In this document: positions 38,690-47,705 of the stretch, in pieces | Layout: each line of letters opens with the position of its first letter | How positions within the stretch are numbered: the first letter of the stretch is position 1 | Origin: Enterovibrio norvegicus FF-33 | GTDB lineage: Bacteria > Pseudomonadota > Gammaproteobacteria > Enterobacterales > Vibrionaceae | Assembly (NCBI RefSeq): GCF_000286835.2 | Contig: NZ_AJYD02000038.1 | Location: 543,639 to 607,638 of the forward strand | DNA length: 64,000 nt | Direction: 5' to 3' | Position numbers and translations under genes: made by a program | Notes under the pieces: model-generated | Told to the model about the DNA's origin: nothing | The model's input: only the letters and a program-made list of their open reading frames with translations | The model's database searches: none

Positions 38690-39289
38690 ATGGTGACTAT
38701 TAATAAACAGAGAAGACACTTAGGACAAAAGAAGCCATTTAAACTCGAAGATATCTGGCGGATCCGCACGCGCCTTGAGATAGAGGGCAATCAGATGGAA
38801 CTGGCGCTTTTAGATCTCGCGATTGACTGTAAACTCCGGTCTTGTGACTTACATAGAATGAGGGTTTGCGACATTTCGTCGTTAGGCATCATTCATCCCA
38901 GAATTCTGTTCACGCAAAGCAAAACGCAACGGGATGTTCAGTTTGAGATAACAGCAAAAACTCAACACGCACTTAGCCAGTGGTTGTTTGTCAGTCAACT
39001 TTCGCCGCAGGACTTTATCTTTCCCAGTCCCAGAAAAACTCGGGCGCCAATGAGTTACTCCTACTACGCCCACATCGTAAAAAAGTGGGCAACGCCCCTT
39101 GGACTTGACGCTGCTCAGTATGGAACCCACTCCATGCGAAGGACTAAGGCAACGCTGATCTATCCGAGAACAAAAAATATCAAGGCGGTACAACTACTTT
39201 TAGGGCATGTAAAACTTGATAACCCCATACGCTATCTTGGCGTCGAGATCGAAGATGCGCTCAAAATTTCCGAAGACACAGATATTTAA
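38690..39289 (+). CDS. Stand-alone tyrosine recombinase (integrase family), catalytic domain only
   Basis: A 199-residue tyrosine recombinase with a complete catalytic set: Arg50 (LRSCDL), Lys78 (SKTQRD), His147 and Arg150 (HSMRRTKA), His173 (LLLGH) and nucleophile Tyr182 (RYLG). The N-terminal core-binding domain of phage integrases is nearly absent, so its size matches FimB/FimE-type DNA invertases and a widespread family of solo integrase-like proteins. Strong ribosome site (ggaggtgg). No partner phage or transposon genes adjoin it; the IclR/tct module follows. I could not see an invertible segment or attachment repeats by eye. Confidence 0.88.
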   Translation: MVTINKQRRHLGQKKPFKLEDIWRIRTRLEIEGNQMELALLDLAIDCKLRSCDLHRMRVCDISSLGIIHPRILFTQSKTQRDVQFEITAKTQHALSQWLFVSQLSPQDFIFPSPRKTRAPMSYSYYAHIVKKWATPLGLDAAQYGTHSMRRTKATLIYPRTKNIKAVQLLLGHVKLDNPIRYLGVEIEDALKISEDTDI

Positions 39290-39508
39290 ATATGTGGTTG
39301 ATATATCCCCTTTGAAGAAATTGACTAGCTAAGAACTGTATAAACGATACAACGTGAAAATTGCCTGTGCCTCTTTAGGTTGCAGGTGATTTCTTTCCAC
39401 TGGAGAATGCTTCAAAGTCCAGCAACCCCGCTAATAGCCCTTCTGCATATCCATTACTTTGGCTTTTTTTTCCTTGGAACGATTGCTAGAAACTAAATGC
39501 TTGCACCT

Positions 39509-40270
39509 TTATCGGGAAGGAACCCTGATAAATGAAGCAACTTCTTGAATCTTAGGAAACACCTCCTTTATTAATCGACTTTCATCCCATTCGCTCGTTT
39601 TAAATACTGCGACAATACAGGCTATTATTTCCTTGTCGTAATCCAAAATTGGTACGGAAATATTTATCTTTCCATGGCTTATCTCTTGATTCGTTATGCA
39701 GTATCCATTTTGCTTGAACTTATGCACTTCATTCTTGATGTCTACCTCATTTGTCATTGTCAACGGTGTGAATGACTTTTTGGTTTCCTTCTCCAAAATT
39801 GACTCGACCTTATTATCATCAAAAGTGGACAGGAATATTCTCCCCGAACTTGTACAGAAAATGGGCACCGTAAAGCCTGGATAATCGTTTGGGTAGGCTT
39901 CTGTGATGCTTTGTAGTGGAATGAGATACACTACTCTTTCTTGGTGATAAACGCTGACGCCCACGCGTGCATCCAAGTTCTGACGCAGATTGATAATATG
40001 GGGGTTTATAGCACTCACCAGATTATTTTGACTGAGGTAACTACTTGCCGGGAGGAGCATTTTTAAGGAGAGCTCATATCGCTTTGAGGTTGGACTCTTG
40101 GTCAGGTATCCCAGTTCCTCAAGAGTATAAACATAGCGTTGTACTGCGCTTTTCCCCATCCCTGTGACCTGAACTAGTTCGGTCAAACTCATGCTTTGCG
40201 TCGTCACATCAAAAGCTTCAATAATTTCAAAGGCTTTCTTAACTGAGCCAACAAATAAGCGATTTTCCAT
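39509..40270 (-). CDS. IclR-family transcriptional regulator
   Basis: A 253-residue regulator: N-terminal winged helix (about 8-65, with SLTELVQVTGMGKSAVQRYVYTL, the LGYL wing and the R-Y-E-L end) and a C-terminal effector domain (about 80-250; PIFCTSSGRIFLS and GYCITNQEISHGKINISVPI). Divergent from tctC with a 139-base spacer, so it most likely controls the tct operon in response to the transported compound. Base composition here is visibly richer in A+T than in neighbouring genes. Confidence 0.9.
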   Translation of the reverse strand: MENRLFVGSVKKAFEIIEAFDVTTQSMSLTELVQVTGMGKSAVQRYVYTLEELGYLTKSPTSKRYELSLKMLLPASSYLSQNNLVSAINPHIINLRQNLDARVGVSVYHQERVVYLIPLQSITEAYPNDYPGFTVPIFCTSSGRIFLSTFDDNKVESILEKETKKSFTPLTMTNEVDIKNEVHKFKQNGYCITNQEISHGKINISVPILDYDKEIIACIVAVFKTSEWDESRLIKEVFPKIQEVASFIRVPSR

Positions 40271-40374
40271 CCTCTAAATCCTCAGAAATAAGACATTAGA
40301 AAGCAAGATCTGATTTGCGATCGTAACCTGATCGTTATATGGTTGTTAACAGAGTAACACAATGCACAACAAAG

Positions 40375-40389
40375 TATTGTAATGCAATA
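40375..40389. promoter_or_regulatory. Inverted repeat upstream of tctC, candidate IclR operator
   Basis: TATTG-TAATG-CAATA, 5-base arms with a 5-base spacer, 20 bases before the tctC start, with a related ACAAT / ATTGT pair just upstream. The position suits a repressor site. Assignment to the IclR protein is inference. Confidence 0.45.
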
Positions 40390-40409
40390 TTTATATGGAG
40401 GTAAATATC

Positions 40410-41363
40410 ATGAAGTATCTATTCGCTACTCTTTTTGCTGCGCTTTCTTTTGTCGCCAATTTCACTCAAGCCGCTGAATGGCCAACGAAGACAATTAAGT
40501 TAACGGTTGGTTATGGGGCGGGTGGAACAACGGACACCGTGTCACGAGTGCTATCCACTGAACTTGAGAAAAGCCTTGGTGAGAAAGTGACCGTCATTAA
40601 TAAACCGGGAGGTGGCGGATCTGTCGCTGCGGCGTTGTCGAAAGCACAACGCCCCGATGGATATTCTATTTTCACACTCACCACAGGCGCGGCAGTACTA
40701 TCGCCCCATATGCAAAATCTGCCGTACGATCCTTTAAACGACTTTTCTTTTATCTCTCAAATTGCCCAATGGAACCTTGGAATAGTGGCGCCCAAGGATG
40801 CGCCTTACTCTTCTATTCAAGAGCTTGTCGAATATGTGAAGCAACATCCGGGTGAAGTGAGTTACGCAATTGCTGGTGCCGGCACTCCACAACACCTTGC
40901 TATGGAACGTCTCGCGCAACAAGAGTCGTTGAAATGGAAGGCGATCCCATTTAAAGGCGGTGCTGCAAGTGTTACTGCGCTGTTGGGTGGGCACGTCGAT
41001 TTGATGGCTGGAGCAACGGAGTGGTTGCCCCAAGTCCGCTCTGGCGAATTTAAACTTCTTTCAATTATTACCGACAAGCGAATGGCTGAGTTCCCAAATG
41101 TACCAACCTTGATTGATGCAGGGTACGAGATCTCTGCGCCTTCTATTTTGGGTATTGCGGGTCCAAAAGGGATCCCTGATGAAGTGGTAGAGCGACTTGC
41201 CAGTGCAATAAAAGTTGCGACAGAAACCGAGGGTTTCATGGCGATTATCGAAAAACTCGCTATGCAGGTGAACTATCTCGACTCGAAGAGTTTTGAGGAG
41301 AATGTGACAGAAACGTTTCACGAACAAGGCGAAATCATTCAGCTTTCTGGGCTAGGGAAATAG
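40410..41363 (+). CDS. tctC: Tripartite tricarboxylate transporter binding protein (TctC/Bug family)
   Basis: Periplasmic solute-binding protein, about 317 residues from ATG 40410 (GGAGG 8 bases upstream; the earlier frame start lacks a site). Signal peptide about 1-22 (FTQAAEWP). Family features: PTKTIKLTVGYGAGGTTDT, VINKPGGGGSVAAALSKA, and a DGYSIFTLTTG strand. TctC members bind citrate, glutamate, aromatic acids and other carboxylates, so substrate is open. First gene of tctC-tctB-tctA-ggt. Confidence 0.93.
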   Translation: MKYLFATLFAALSFVANFTQAAEWPTKTIKLTVGYGAGGTTDTVSRVLSTELEKSLGEKVTVINKPGGGGSVAAALSKAQRPDGYSIFTLTTGAAVLSPHMQNLPYDPLNDFSFISQIAQWNLGIVAPKDAPYSSIQELVEYVKQHPGEVSYAIAGAGTPQHLAMERLAQQESLKWKAIPFKGGAASVTALLGGHVDLMAGATEWLPQVRSGEFKLLSIITDKRMAEFPNVPTLIDAGYEISAPSILGIAGPKGIPDEVVERLASAIKVATETEGFMAIIEKLAMQVNYLDSKSFEENVTETFHEQGEIIQLSGLGK

Positions 41364-41408
41364 CCCAGTATTAAGCGAGGGAAGGTTAGAGCAGGAATTC
41401 AGGAAGGA

Positions 41409-41864
41409 ATGATGAATCAAAAATTAAAGGACAGATTGTCAGCAGTGGTGCTTGTCATTATCGCTGTGGGTATAGGTGTCACATTAATCCCAGAACAGGT
41501 TGAAGATACTCCATCTATCGCGTTGTCACCGAGGTTCTTCCCATACTTTGGTTGTGCGTTGGTCGGTATTGGCGCAGTTTTTCTGTTTGTAAGTAGCTTT
41601 GATAAAACTTCTGGTGAGCAGGAAACGATAGCCCCTAAGCAGAGTGTTGGGACTTGGTTTCGACCTCTTCTCACTGTCCTTGTGATAGTCCTATTTATCA
41701 GCGTGTTTGAAACATACGGCTTCATCCTTTCTGTATCTGCAATGATGTTTCTGCTCTTTCTTATCAATGGAGTACGACGACCAGCGACGCTAATCATCAT
41801 ACCGGCGCTGGTCACCATCGCGCTCTATGCACTGTTTGTTATTGGATTGGGAATGTCCGTTTAA
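41409..41864 (+). CDS. tctB: Tripartite tricarboxylate transporter small membrane subunit TctB
   Basis: A 151-residue membrane protein with four hydrophobic segments (about 12-30, 42-60, 83-100 and 110-148 in two parts), the usual TctB layout, including the SPRFFPYFGCALVGIGAVF segment. Two overlapping ATGs (41409 and 41412) are possible; the second has better spacing from aggaagg. Confidence 0.88.
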   Translation: MMNQKLKDRLSAVVLVIIAVGIGVTLIPEQVEDTPSIALSPRFFPYFGCALVGIGAVFLFVSSFDKTSGEQETIAPKQSVGTWFRPLLTVLVIVLFISVFETYGFILSVSAMMFLLFLINGVRRPATLIIIPALVTIALYALFVIGLGMSV

Positions 41865-41879
41865 ACCAAGGAGAGTGGT

Positions 41880-43364
41880 ATGGAAGGCGAAATCCTTCAA
41901 TCTGTAGTTTCAGTTTTTTCTGTACTTAATCTTGTCGCTATTTTTGTTGGCGTCGCATTTGGCATCTTTATGGGGGCAATCCCCGGGCTAACCGGAACCA
42001 TGGGTATTGCGTTGATTATCCCGCTTACCTATGGATTTAGTCCTCTAACCGCATTTTGCGTTTTGTTAGGGGCTTATAAAGGGTGTCTTTTTGGAGGGAG
42101 TATTCCTGCCATTTTATTGAATACACCAGGCTCTCCCGCAGCAGCTGCGACTGTTTTGGATGGCTACCCTTTGGCTCAAAAAGGAAGGGGAAGCGAGGCT
42201 ATGGGTATGGCGCTGTGGGCTTCCGTTATTGCCGATGTTATTGCTACTGCCATATTGGTTCTGGGCGCAGTCTCCCTTGCCAAATTGGCGACTAATTTTG
42301 GACCGCCGGAATTTGCAACCCTAGTACTTTTTGCGCTTCTTGTTGTGGCTGGTGTGTCAGGCAATTCGCTTTCGAAGGGGTTGATAGCCGCTTCATTAGG
42401 CTTTCTTTTTGGAACTGTCGGGCTAGATCCGATGGTTGCCACACCAAGGTTTACCTTTGATAACGTCAATTTGATGAACGGTATTTCTCTGATGGCGATG
42501 CTGATCGGTTTATTCGCCGTTTCTGAGCTCCTTATTCAGGCAGAAAATTTGGTCGAGAAACGGACAGCTAAGCAAGCAACCGACAATGCCAATTCATCTA
42601 TTTCCTGGTTTCAAATCAGGGGGAGTCTAAAAACTATCTGCAGAGGCTCATTCATTGGTGTAGTGCTAGGTGCAATACCCGGATTGGGAGCTACTCCAGC
42701 TGCGTTTTTGTCATATTCCGAGGCGAAACGGAAATCGGCGTCACCTGAGAAGTTTGGTCAAGGAGAGTTAGAGGGGGTCGCTGCTGCGGAATCTGCGAAC
42801 AATGCTACTTGCGGAGGTGCTTTGATTCCTCTGCTCGCTTTAGGTGTGCCGGGTGATGTGACAACTGCGGTATTGATGGGGGCTTTTCTGATACATGGCT
42901 TAGCGCCTGGACCAGCACTTTTTAGTGAAGATATTTCGCTGATCTATTCACTGTTTGTCGTGCTTTTTATCGCATCACTGTTTCTGCCACTGGTCGGTAA
43001 GGTCGCGATAAAGATGTTTTTTCAAATTACGAGAATCCCCCAAAGTGTGCTGCTACCAATTATCGCGGTGTTTTGTCTTATCGGTGTTTATGGATTCAAC
43101 AACAGTACGGTCGATCTTTGGATGATGTTGGGCTTTGGCTTGCTGGGTTATGTCATGCGAAAACTCGATTTCCCTCTTGCTCCAATGATGATTGGCTTTG
43201 TTCTCGAGCCCGTAGGAGAACAAGCTGTGCGTCAGGCGCTCACCCTGTCCGATGGGAACTGGCTCGTTTTCGTCTCTACGCCACTTTCTGTGTTGTTTTT
43301 AGTTTTATCTATCATATCTGCGGTGGTGATTTTCCGTCGTAACACAAATAAAAATGGAGTTTAA
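41880..43364 (+). CDS. tctA: Tripartite tricarboxylate transporter large membrane subunit TctA
   Basis: A 494-residue permease with about 11-12 membrane helices. Hallmarks: GVAFGIFMGAIPGLTGTMGIAL (about 22-43), YKGCLFGGSIPAILLNTPGSP (about 65-85) and the second-half repeat with GVVLGAIPGLGATPAAFLSY and GGALIPLLALGVPGDVTTAVL. Uptake is driven by an ion gradient. Good ribosome site (aaggagag). Ends 2 bases before the ggt start. Confidence 0.94.
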   Translation: MEGEILQSVVSVFSVLNLVAIFVGVAFGIFMGAIPGLTGTMGIALIIPLTYGFSPLTAFCVLLGAYKGCLFGGSIPAILLNTPGSPAAAATVLDGYPLAQKGRGSEAMGMALWASVIADVIATAILVLGAVSLAKLATNFGPPEFATLVLFALLVVAGVSGNSLSKGLIAASLGFLFGTVGLDPMVATPRFTFDNVNLMNGISLMAMLIGLFAVSELLIQAENLVEKRTAKQATDNANSSISWFQIRGSLKTICRGSFIGVVLGAIPGLGATPAAFLSYSEAKRKSASPEKFGQGELEGVAAAESANNATCGGALIPLLALGVPGDVTTAVLMGAFLIHGLAPGPALFSEDISLIYSLFVVLFIASLFLPLVGKVAIKMFFQITRIPQSVLLPIIAVFCLIGVYGFNNSTVDLWMMLGFGLLGYVMRKLDFPLAPMMIGFVLEPVGEQAVRQALTLSDGNWLVFVSTPLSVLFLVLSIISAVVIFRRNTNKNGV

Positions 43365-43366
43365 CC

Positions 43367-44947
43367 GTGAGTTTGTCTCAGTCATCGTCTTGGAGTATCA
43401 CTAAAAAGGTTGTTCGTACTCACCGTGGTGTGGTGACCTCACAAAGTCGCATAGCTTCAGAAATCGGTGCTCAGGTTTTAAGAAACGGCGGAAACGTTGT
43501 TGATGCTGCAATAGCAACATCGTTCGCTTTAGGCGTCGCAGAACCTTGGATGAGTGGTATCGGTGGTGGCGGCTTTATGGTGGTTCGTTTAGCCAAAACG
43601 GACGACGTTAAGGTGATCAACTTCGGTATGAAATCACCTAAGAATCTTGATGTCGAAGACTATCCGCTTGTTGAAGGTTCGGCGACAGATTTGTTTCCTT
43701 GGACTCGCGTCCATGAAGACAGGAATGTTACTGGTGCGTTGGCGGTGGCTATTCCCGGTCAAGTCGCTGGAATGGGGCTGGCAGCTGAGCATTTTTCATC
43801 ACTTCCTTGGAAAGAACTCATTCAACCATCAATAGACCTTGCTAAGAAAGGGTTAGCCGTTGATTGGTACGCGCAGCTGATTATTTCTTCCGTCACTAAA
43901 GATCTGGTACTGTATAAAGCCTCCGCCGAGACTTTCTTGGATTCCTGTCTTTTCCCTAAATCTTCTGCTTGGACTTCTCATTCATCAAACGTCTGTGATC
44001 AGTCTAGCCTTGCTAAAACGCTGGAGACAATAGCAGAGAAGGGTCATCAAAGCTTTTACCGCGGTGAGTTAGCAAGAACCATTGTCAATGAGCTTGTTGC
44101 TGCGGGCGGCAAGCATTGCTTGGAAGACTTTGAAAGCTACACGGCGACTTTGCAGACTGCAGATAAATACAGTTATCGCGACCATACCATATTTGGTACA
44201 CCGTCAATGACTGCCGGACCAACCTTAAAACGCACTTTTTCACTTATGGAGAATTGGCAGCCAGAGGGCAATTCTCCTGACTCAAACGCCTACAAGGTAT
44301 ATGACACTGCCATTAGGTTGGCCAACGAAGAGCGTTATCGTTTTATGGGGGATGAACGTAAAGAAGTGGCGCCTAGTTGCACGACACATTTTAATGTTGT
44401 TGATTCGGAGGGGAATTGTGTATCGGTCACGCAGACACTGCTTTCAATTTTCGGCTCCAAGTTGATGCTGGGGGACAGTGGCATTCTTATGAACAACGGG
44501 ATCATGTGGTTTGATCCGGAACCTAATAAGCCAAACTCGCTCGCTGCGGGCAAAAGATGCTTGGCGAATATGTGTCCCACCATTCTCAAACGCAGTGATG
44601 GTCTTTACTTCGCTTTAGGGGCTTCAGGCGGAAGAAAAATAATGCCAGCGGTAGCGCAGCTATCCTCGTTTATCTTGGATTACAAGATGGATATTGAGAA
44701 AGCGATGTATACGCCGAGGATAGATACTAGCCTGAGTGATCTCACGATTGTCGATGACACTATGGATGAAAGTCTCGTTGAGGATTTAAGGGGATCACTA
44801 CGACAGGTCAAATTAGCCCCACGGACTATATATCCGTTCAATTTCGCTTGTCCTAGCATCATTTCGAGTCAAGTTGAAGATGGTCGGCTTGAAAACTCTG
44901 GGATGACAGAGGTGATGTCAGCCTGGTCAGATTCGATCAAAGAATGA
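43367..44947 (+). CDS. Gamma-glutamyltransferase-family hydrolase, apparently cytoplasmic
   Basis: An Ntn-hydrolase of the gamma-glutamyltransferase family, 526 residues, starting at GTG (ggag 8 bases upstream). Shows GGNVVDAAIATSFALGVAEP and SGIGGGGFMVVR at the N-terminus, and the autoprocessing site SCTTHFNVVD with nucleophile candidate Thr339, which would split it into about 338- and 188-residue chains. The GASGGRKIM substrate loop follows. No signal peptide is present, unlike periplasmic Ggt, so it should act on imported substrate. Cotranscribed with tctCBA, which suggests the transporter brings in a gamma-glutamyl or related amide compound. Members of this family also include cephalosporin acylases and other amidases. 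Confidence 0.88.
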   Translation: MSLSQSSSWSITKKVVRTHRGVVTSQSRIASEIGAQVLRNGGNVVDAAIATSFALGVAEPWMSGIGGGGFMVVRLAKTDDVKVINFGMKSPKNLDVEDYPLVEGSATDLFPWTRVHEDRNVTGALAVAIPGQVAGMGLAAEHFSSLPWKELIQPSIDLAKKGLAVDWYAQLIISSVTKDLVLYKASAETFLDSCLFPKSSAWTSHSSNVCDQSSLAKTLETIAEKGHQSFYRGELARTIVNELVAAGGKHCLEDFESYTATLQTADKYSYRDHTIFGTPSMTAGPTLKRTFSLMENWQPEGNSPDSNAYKVYDTAIRLANEERYRFMGDERKEVAPSCTTHFNVVDSEGNCVSVTQTLLSIFGSKLMLGDSGILMNNGIMWFDPEPNKPNSLAAGKRCLANMCPTILKRSDGLYFALGASGGRKIMPAVAQLSSFILDYKMDIEKAMYTPRIDTSLSDLTIVDDTMDESLVEDLRGSLRQVKLAPRTIYPFNFACPSIISSQVEDGRLENSGMTEVMSAWSDSIKE

Positions 44948-44969
44948 AGGGCGTGATGGGTGAAAGAGG

Positions 44970-45683
44970 ATGACTGAATTCTTACAAAAACTGAATGACG
45001 GAGATCTGATAGCACTTGTTGTCCTCTTTTTGTCTTTATTTCTTTATGAGCCTATAAGTAAAGCCATATTTGGGAAGAATATTTCCAGTCAAATGATGTT
45101 ATGGAGAAAAGCGTGGGCAACACAAATGCTCTGGCGCCATGAGAGAATTACAGATGTCAGCTTGGTGCGAGGATTGATTCACAATGTGTCTTTCTTCGCG
45201 ACGACGACTGTTTTTGTTATCAGCGGCTTAGTCGCACTGTTAGGTACAAGCCAATCAATCACCGAAAAGATAAACTCTTTTTCTTACTTGAATGGAACGA
45301 CAGAGGAGGCCGTGGTTTTAAAAATAACGAGTTTGTTATTTATTATGGTGATTGCGTTTTTTGAATTTGCGTGGTCTATGAGTTTACACGCGAACTCATT
45401 GCTTATGCTGGGGTCAGCGCCAGAACCAAGTGAAAAGGATTCAAAGGCGACGAGTCTCGTCGTCAACAAACTGTCCGAGATGAGCGTTCTGGCGTCTTAC
45501 CACTTTCAATATGGTGTAAGGGCCTATTACTTTGGAATATCCTCTTTAGCTTGGATTATCCACCATTATGTATTCTACGCTATTTTTCTCTTTGTTATTA
45601 TTGTTATTTTGAGGAGAGAGTTCTTTTCACGCGCCTTTTATATAGCGTCAATGGAAGACATTAAATGGTCGTCTTCTGAATAG
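44970..45683 (+). CDS. DUF599-family membrane protein
   Basis: A 237-residue membrane protein with four hydrophobic segments (about 12-28, 68-92, 113-135 and 185-215). RHERITDVSLVRGLIHNVSFFATTTVFVISG, ITSLLFIMVIAFFEFAWSM and YHFQYGVRAYYFGISSLAW-type segments match DUF599. Function unknown for the family. It lies 22 bases after ggt in the same direction, so likely the last gene of the tct operon. Confidence 0.82.
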   Translation: MTEFLQKLNDGDLIALVVLFLSLFLYEPISKAIFGKNISSQMMLWRKAWATQMLWRHERITDVSLVRGLIHNVSFFATTTVFVISGLVALLGTSQSITEKINSFSYLNGTTEEAVVLKITSLLFIMVIAFFEFAWSMSLHANSLLMLGSAPEPSEKDSKATSLVVNKLSEMSVLASYHFQYGVRAYYFGISSLAWIIHHYVFYAIFLFVIIVILRREFFSRAFYIASMEDIKWSSSE

Positions 45684-46328
45684 CCACTGAATCAGTACAT
45701 ACATTTACGCCTTAATGTAGTTTGCACAAATTTAGCTTATCCGAAATGTTGGTATGAATGTACCGACTCTAAGCCGTTATTGTCCAAAAGCGATTTAGGG
45801 GCTGCGCTCACTTTCAAACCACCGATCCCCACTCTCATCTAAGCTACACCTCAAACGGCTTCCTACACGGTGGCGGTTTGCATCAATCATCGCTTTATCC
45901 AAAGCGCCAAAAATCGCTGCATGCAGATTAATGCGCAAGTCCACACTGCACCGCTGAAACCCGTTTCACCTTCGATTGTTGCCAATGATTGTCACCTTTG
46001 ATTGGTGTTTTTGCTGCTACGAAGGCTCAAAACCACACTTAGTGCAGTGATAGTTTGTAACAGACGGTAACGCGGTTGAACGGTAAATAGCGTGTTGGGA
46101 AGGCTCTGCTTGCTGCTAACGTGGTGTATTCATGCGGTGGTGATGGTCGGTTGCCCACCCTGTCTCACTTTCTTTGCAAGGTGCAATGTGAGTATTCACT
46201 AGACTAAATCGTTATCGCGGAAATATACTGCGCGTCCTGTTATTACGTTAGGAATACTTTGTGGACCCCAACTCTCGTCGATTGTGTCGCCCCTTACTGG
46301 CTTTATGTTATCAAGGGAGGACACGAGC
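45684..46328. other. Long non-coding region upstream of the CNNM/CBS gene pair
   Basis: About 645 bases without a convincing gene. It separates the tct module from the CNNM pair and should hold that pair's promoter and a possible long leader. I looked for magnesium or manganese riboswitch landmarks and did not recognise one. GC is nearer to the right-hand genes than to the tct module. Confidence 0.4.
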
Positions 46329-47705
46329 ATGATTGAGCCCCTCATTACCCTTCTGTTCGGCATTCTATTTCTCTTGGCAATTATTGCCGCAAACGGCTAT
46401 TTCGTTGCGCAAGAATTCGCGTATATGGCGGTTGACCGAGCGAGACTCGCGACCTTAGCTGCGACCGGCGATGAAGCCGCAAAACGCGCGCTCAAAATCA
46501 CTAAACGCACCAGCTTCATGTTGTCGGGTGCCCAGCTTGGCATCACAGTGACAGGCTTAGTGTTGGGCTTTGCTGCCGAACCGCTTGTCGGTCAATCTAT
46601 GGGGCTTTTATTGCAAAGCTTCGGGCTGTCACTTGAGGCCGGTATTGCTATCGGTACGGTGATTACTTTGATCGTTGCGATGGTGGTTCAAATGATCATG
46701 GGTGAGCTTTACCCCAAAAACCTGGCGATTGCGAACGCTGAGTCAATGTCTCGCATGTTGTCTCGCTCCACCTTGATTTACATGTCTGTGTTTGGCTGGC
46801 TCATCAGCTTCTTCGACAAGTCCGCTAACTTGCTTCTTCGCGCGGTTCGCATTGAGCCCGTGCACGATCTCGACGTCAGCGCATCTGAGGAAGATTTACA
46901 CCACATTATCGCTAACTCACGCGATAGCGGTGATTTGCCTGTTGAACTATCACTGATGATGGACCGCATCCTTGATTTCCCTGAACGCGACGTGGAACAC
47001 GCGATGGTGCCCCGCTCGCAAGTGGATTGGGTTGAACCTGAAACCACGTTGACAGAACTCCTGTCACTCATGGCGCAAGCGCATACGCGATATCCGGTCA
47101 TCAATGATGACGACGCACCTGTTGGTGTGGTTCATCTCCCAGACGTTCTGGCGCGTATCGATGCTGGCCATGCTGACGACACCGTAGAATCAGTGATGCG
47201 CCCTGCTACTGTGTTGCCAACGCTGATGCGACTGCCTAACGCACTGGATCAGCTTGTGACGTCTACCCATCACTTAGCGTGTGTGATCGATGAATACGGC
47301 GGTTTTGCTGGCGTGTTGACCATTGAAGATTTAGCGATGGAGATTGTGGGCGAAATCACCGATGAACATGACGCCGATCACGGCGATGCAGTGGTGCCTG
47401 AAGGCGACAACGTCTGGTTGATGGAAGGTGATGTTCACGTCGACGAAGTAGAACGTGCGATTGGTTATGATTTACCGCGAGGAGATGTAGAAACCATCGC
47501 CGGTATCTTGATTGCTGAGCGAGGCGCTCTTCCTGCCGAGGGAGAGACGGTGAATATTGCGCTTCCTATTGATCCTTCCGAGCTCGCGTCTGGCGAGCCG
47601 ATCATGCGACATCTCGAGATTGAGGTGTTACGTATCGAGCGACACGTGCCAACAGAGGTGCGTGTAAAACTGGTGGAACAGCAAATCGTGGAGGGTGAAG
47701 AATGA
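46329..47705 (+). CDS. CNNM/CBS-domain membrane protein (HlyC/CorC family)
   Basis: About 458 residues from ATG 46329 (gggagg 8 bases upstream; the longer frame adds 15 residues without a site). Order: CNNM/DUF21 membrane domain (about 1-190, with the NGYFVAQEFAYMAVDRARL and SGAQLGITVTGLVLGF segments), two CBS motifs (about 205-330, VMRPATVLPTL and DEYGGFAGVLTIEDL), and a CorC/HlyC C-terminal domain (about 345-440). Such proteins are linked to Mg2+ or Co2+ export and metal homeostasis. Overlaps the next gene by 4 bases. Confidence 0.9.
   Translation: MIEPLITLLFGILFLLAIIAANGYFVAQEFAYMAVDRARLATLAATGDEAAKRALKITKRTSFMLSGAQLGITVTGLVLGFAAEPLVGQSMGLLLQSFGLSLEAGIAIGTVITLIVAMVVQMIMGELYPKNLAIANAESMSRMLSRSTLIYMSVFGWLISFFDKSANLLLRAVRIEPVHDLDVSASEEDLHHIIANSRDSGDLPVELSLMMDRILDFPERDVEHAMVPRSQVDWVEPETTLTELLSLMAQAHTRYPVINDDDAPVGVVHLPDVLARIDAGHADDTVESVMRPATVLPTLMRLPNALDQLVTSTHHLACVIDEYGGFAGVLTIEDLAMEIVGEITDEHDADHGDAVVPEGDNVWLMEGDVHVDEVERAIGYDLPRGDVETIAGILIAERGALPAEGETVNIALPIDPSELASGEPIMRHLEIEVLRIERHVPTEVRVKLVEQQIVEGEE

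Noticed and set aside
45684..46328. Mg2+ or Mn2+ riboswitch before the CNNM genes
   Set aside because: Conserved core sequences of the M-box and yybP-ykoY elements were not found.
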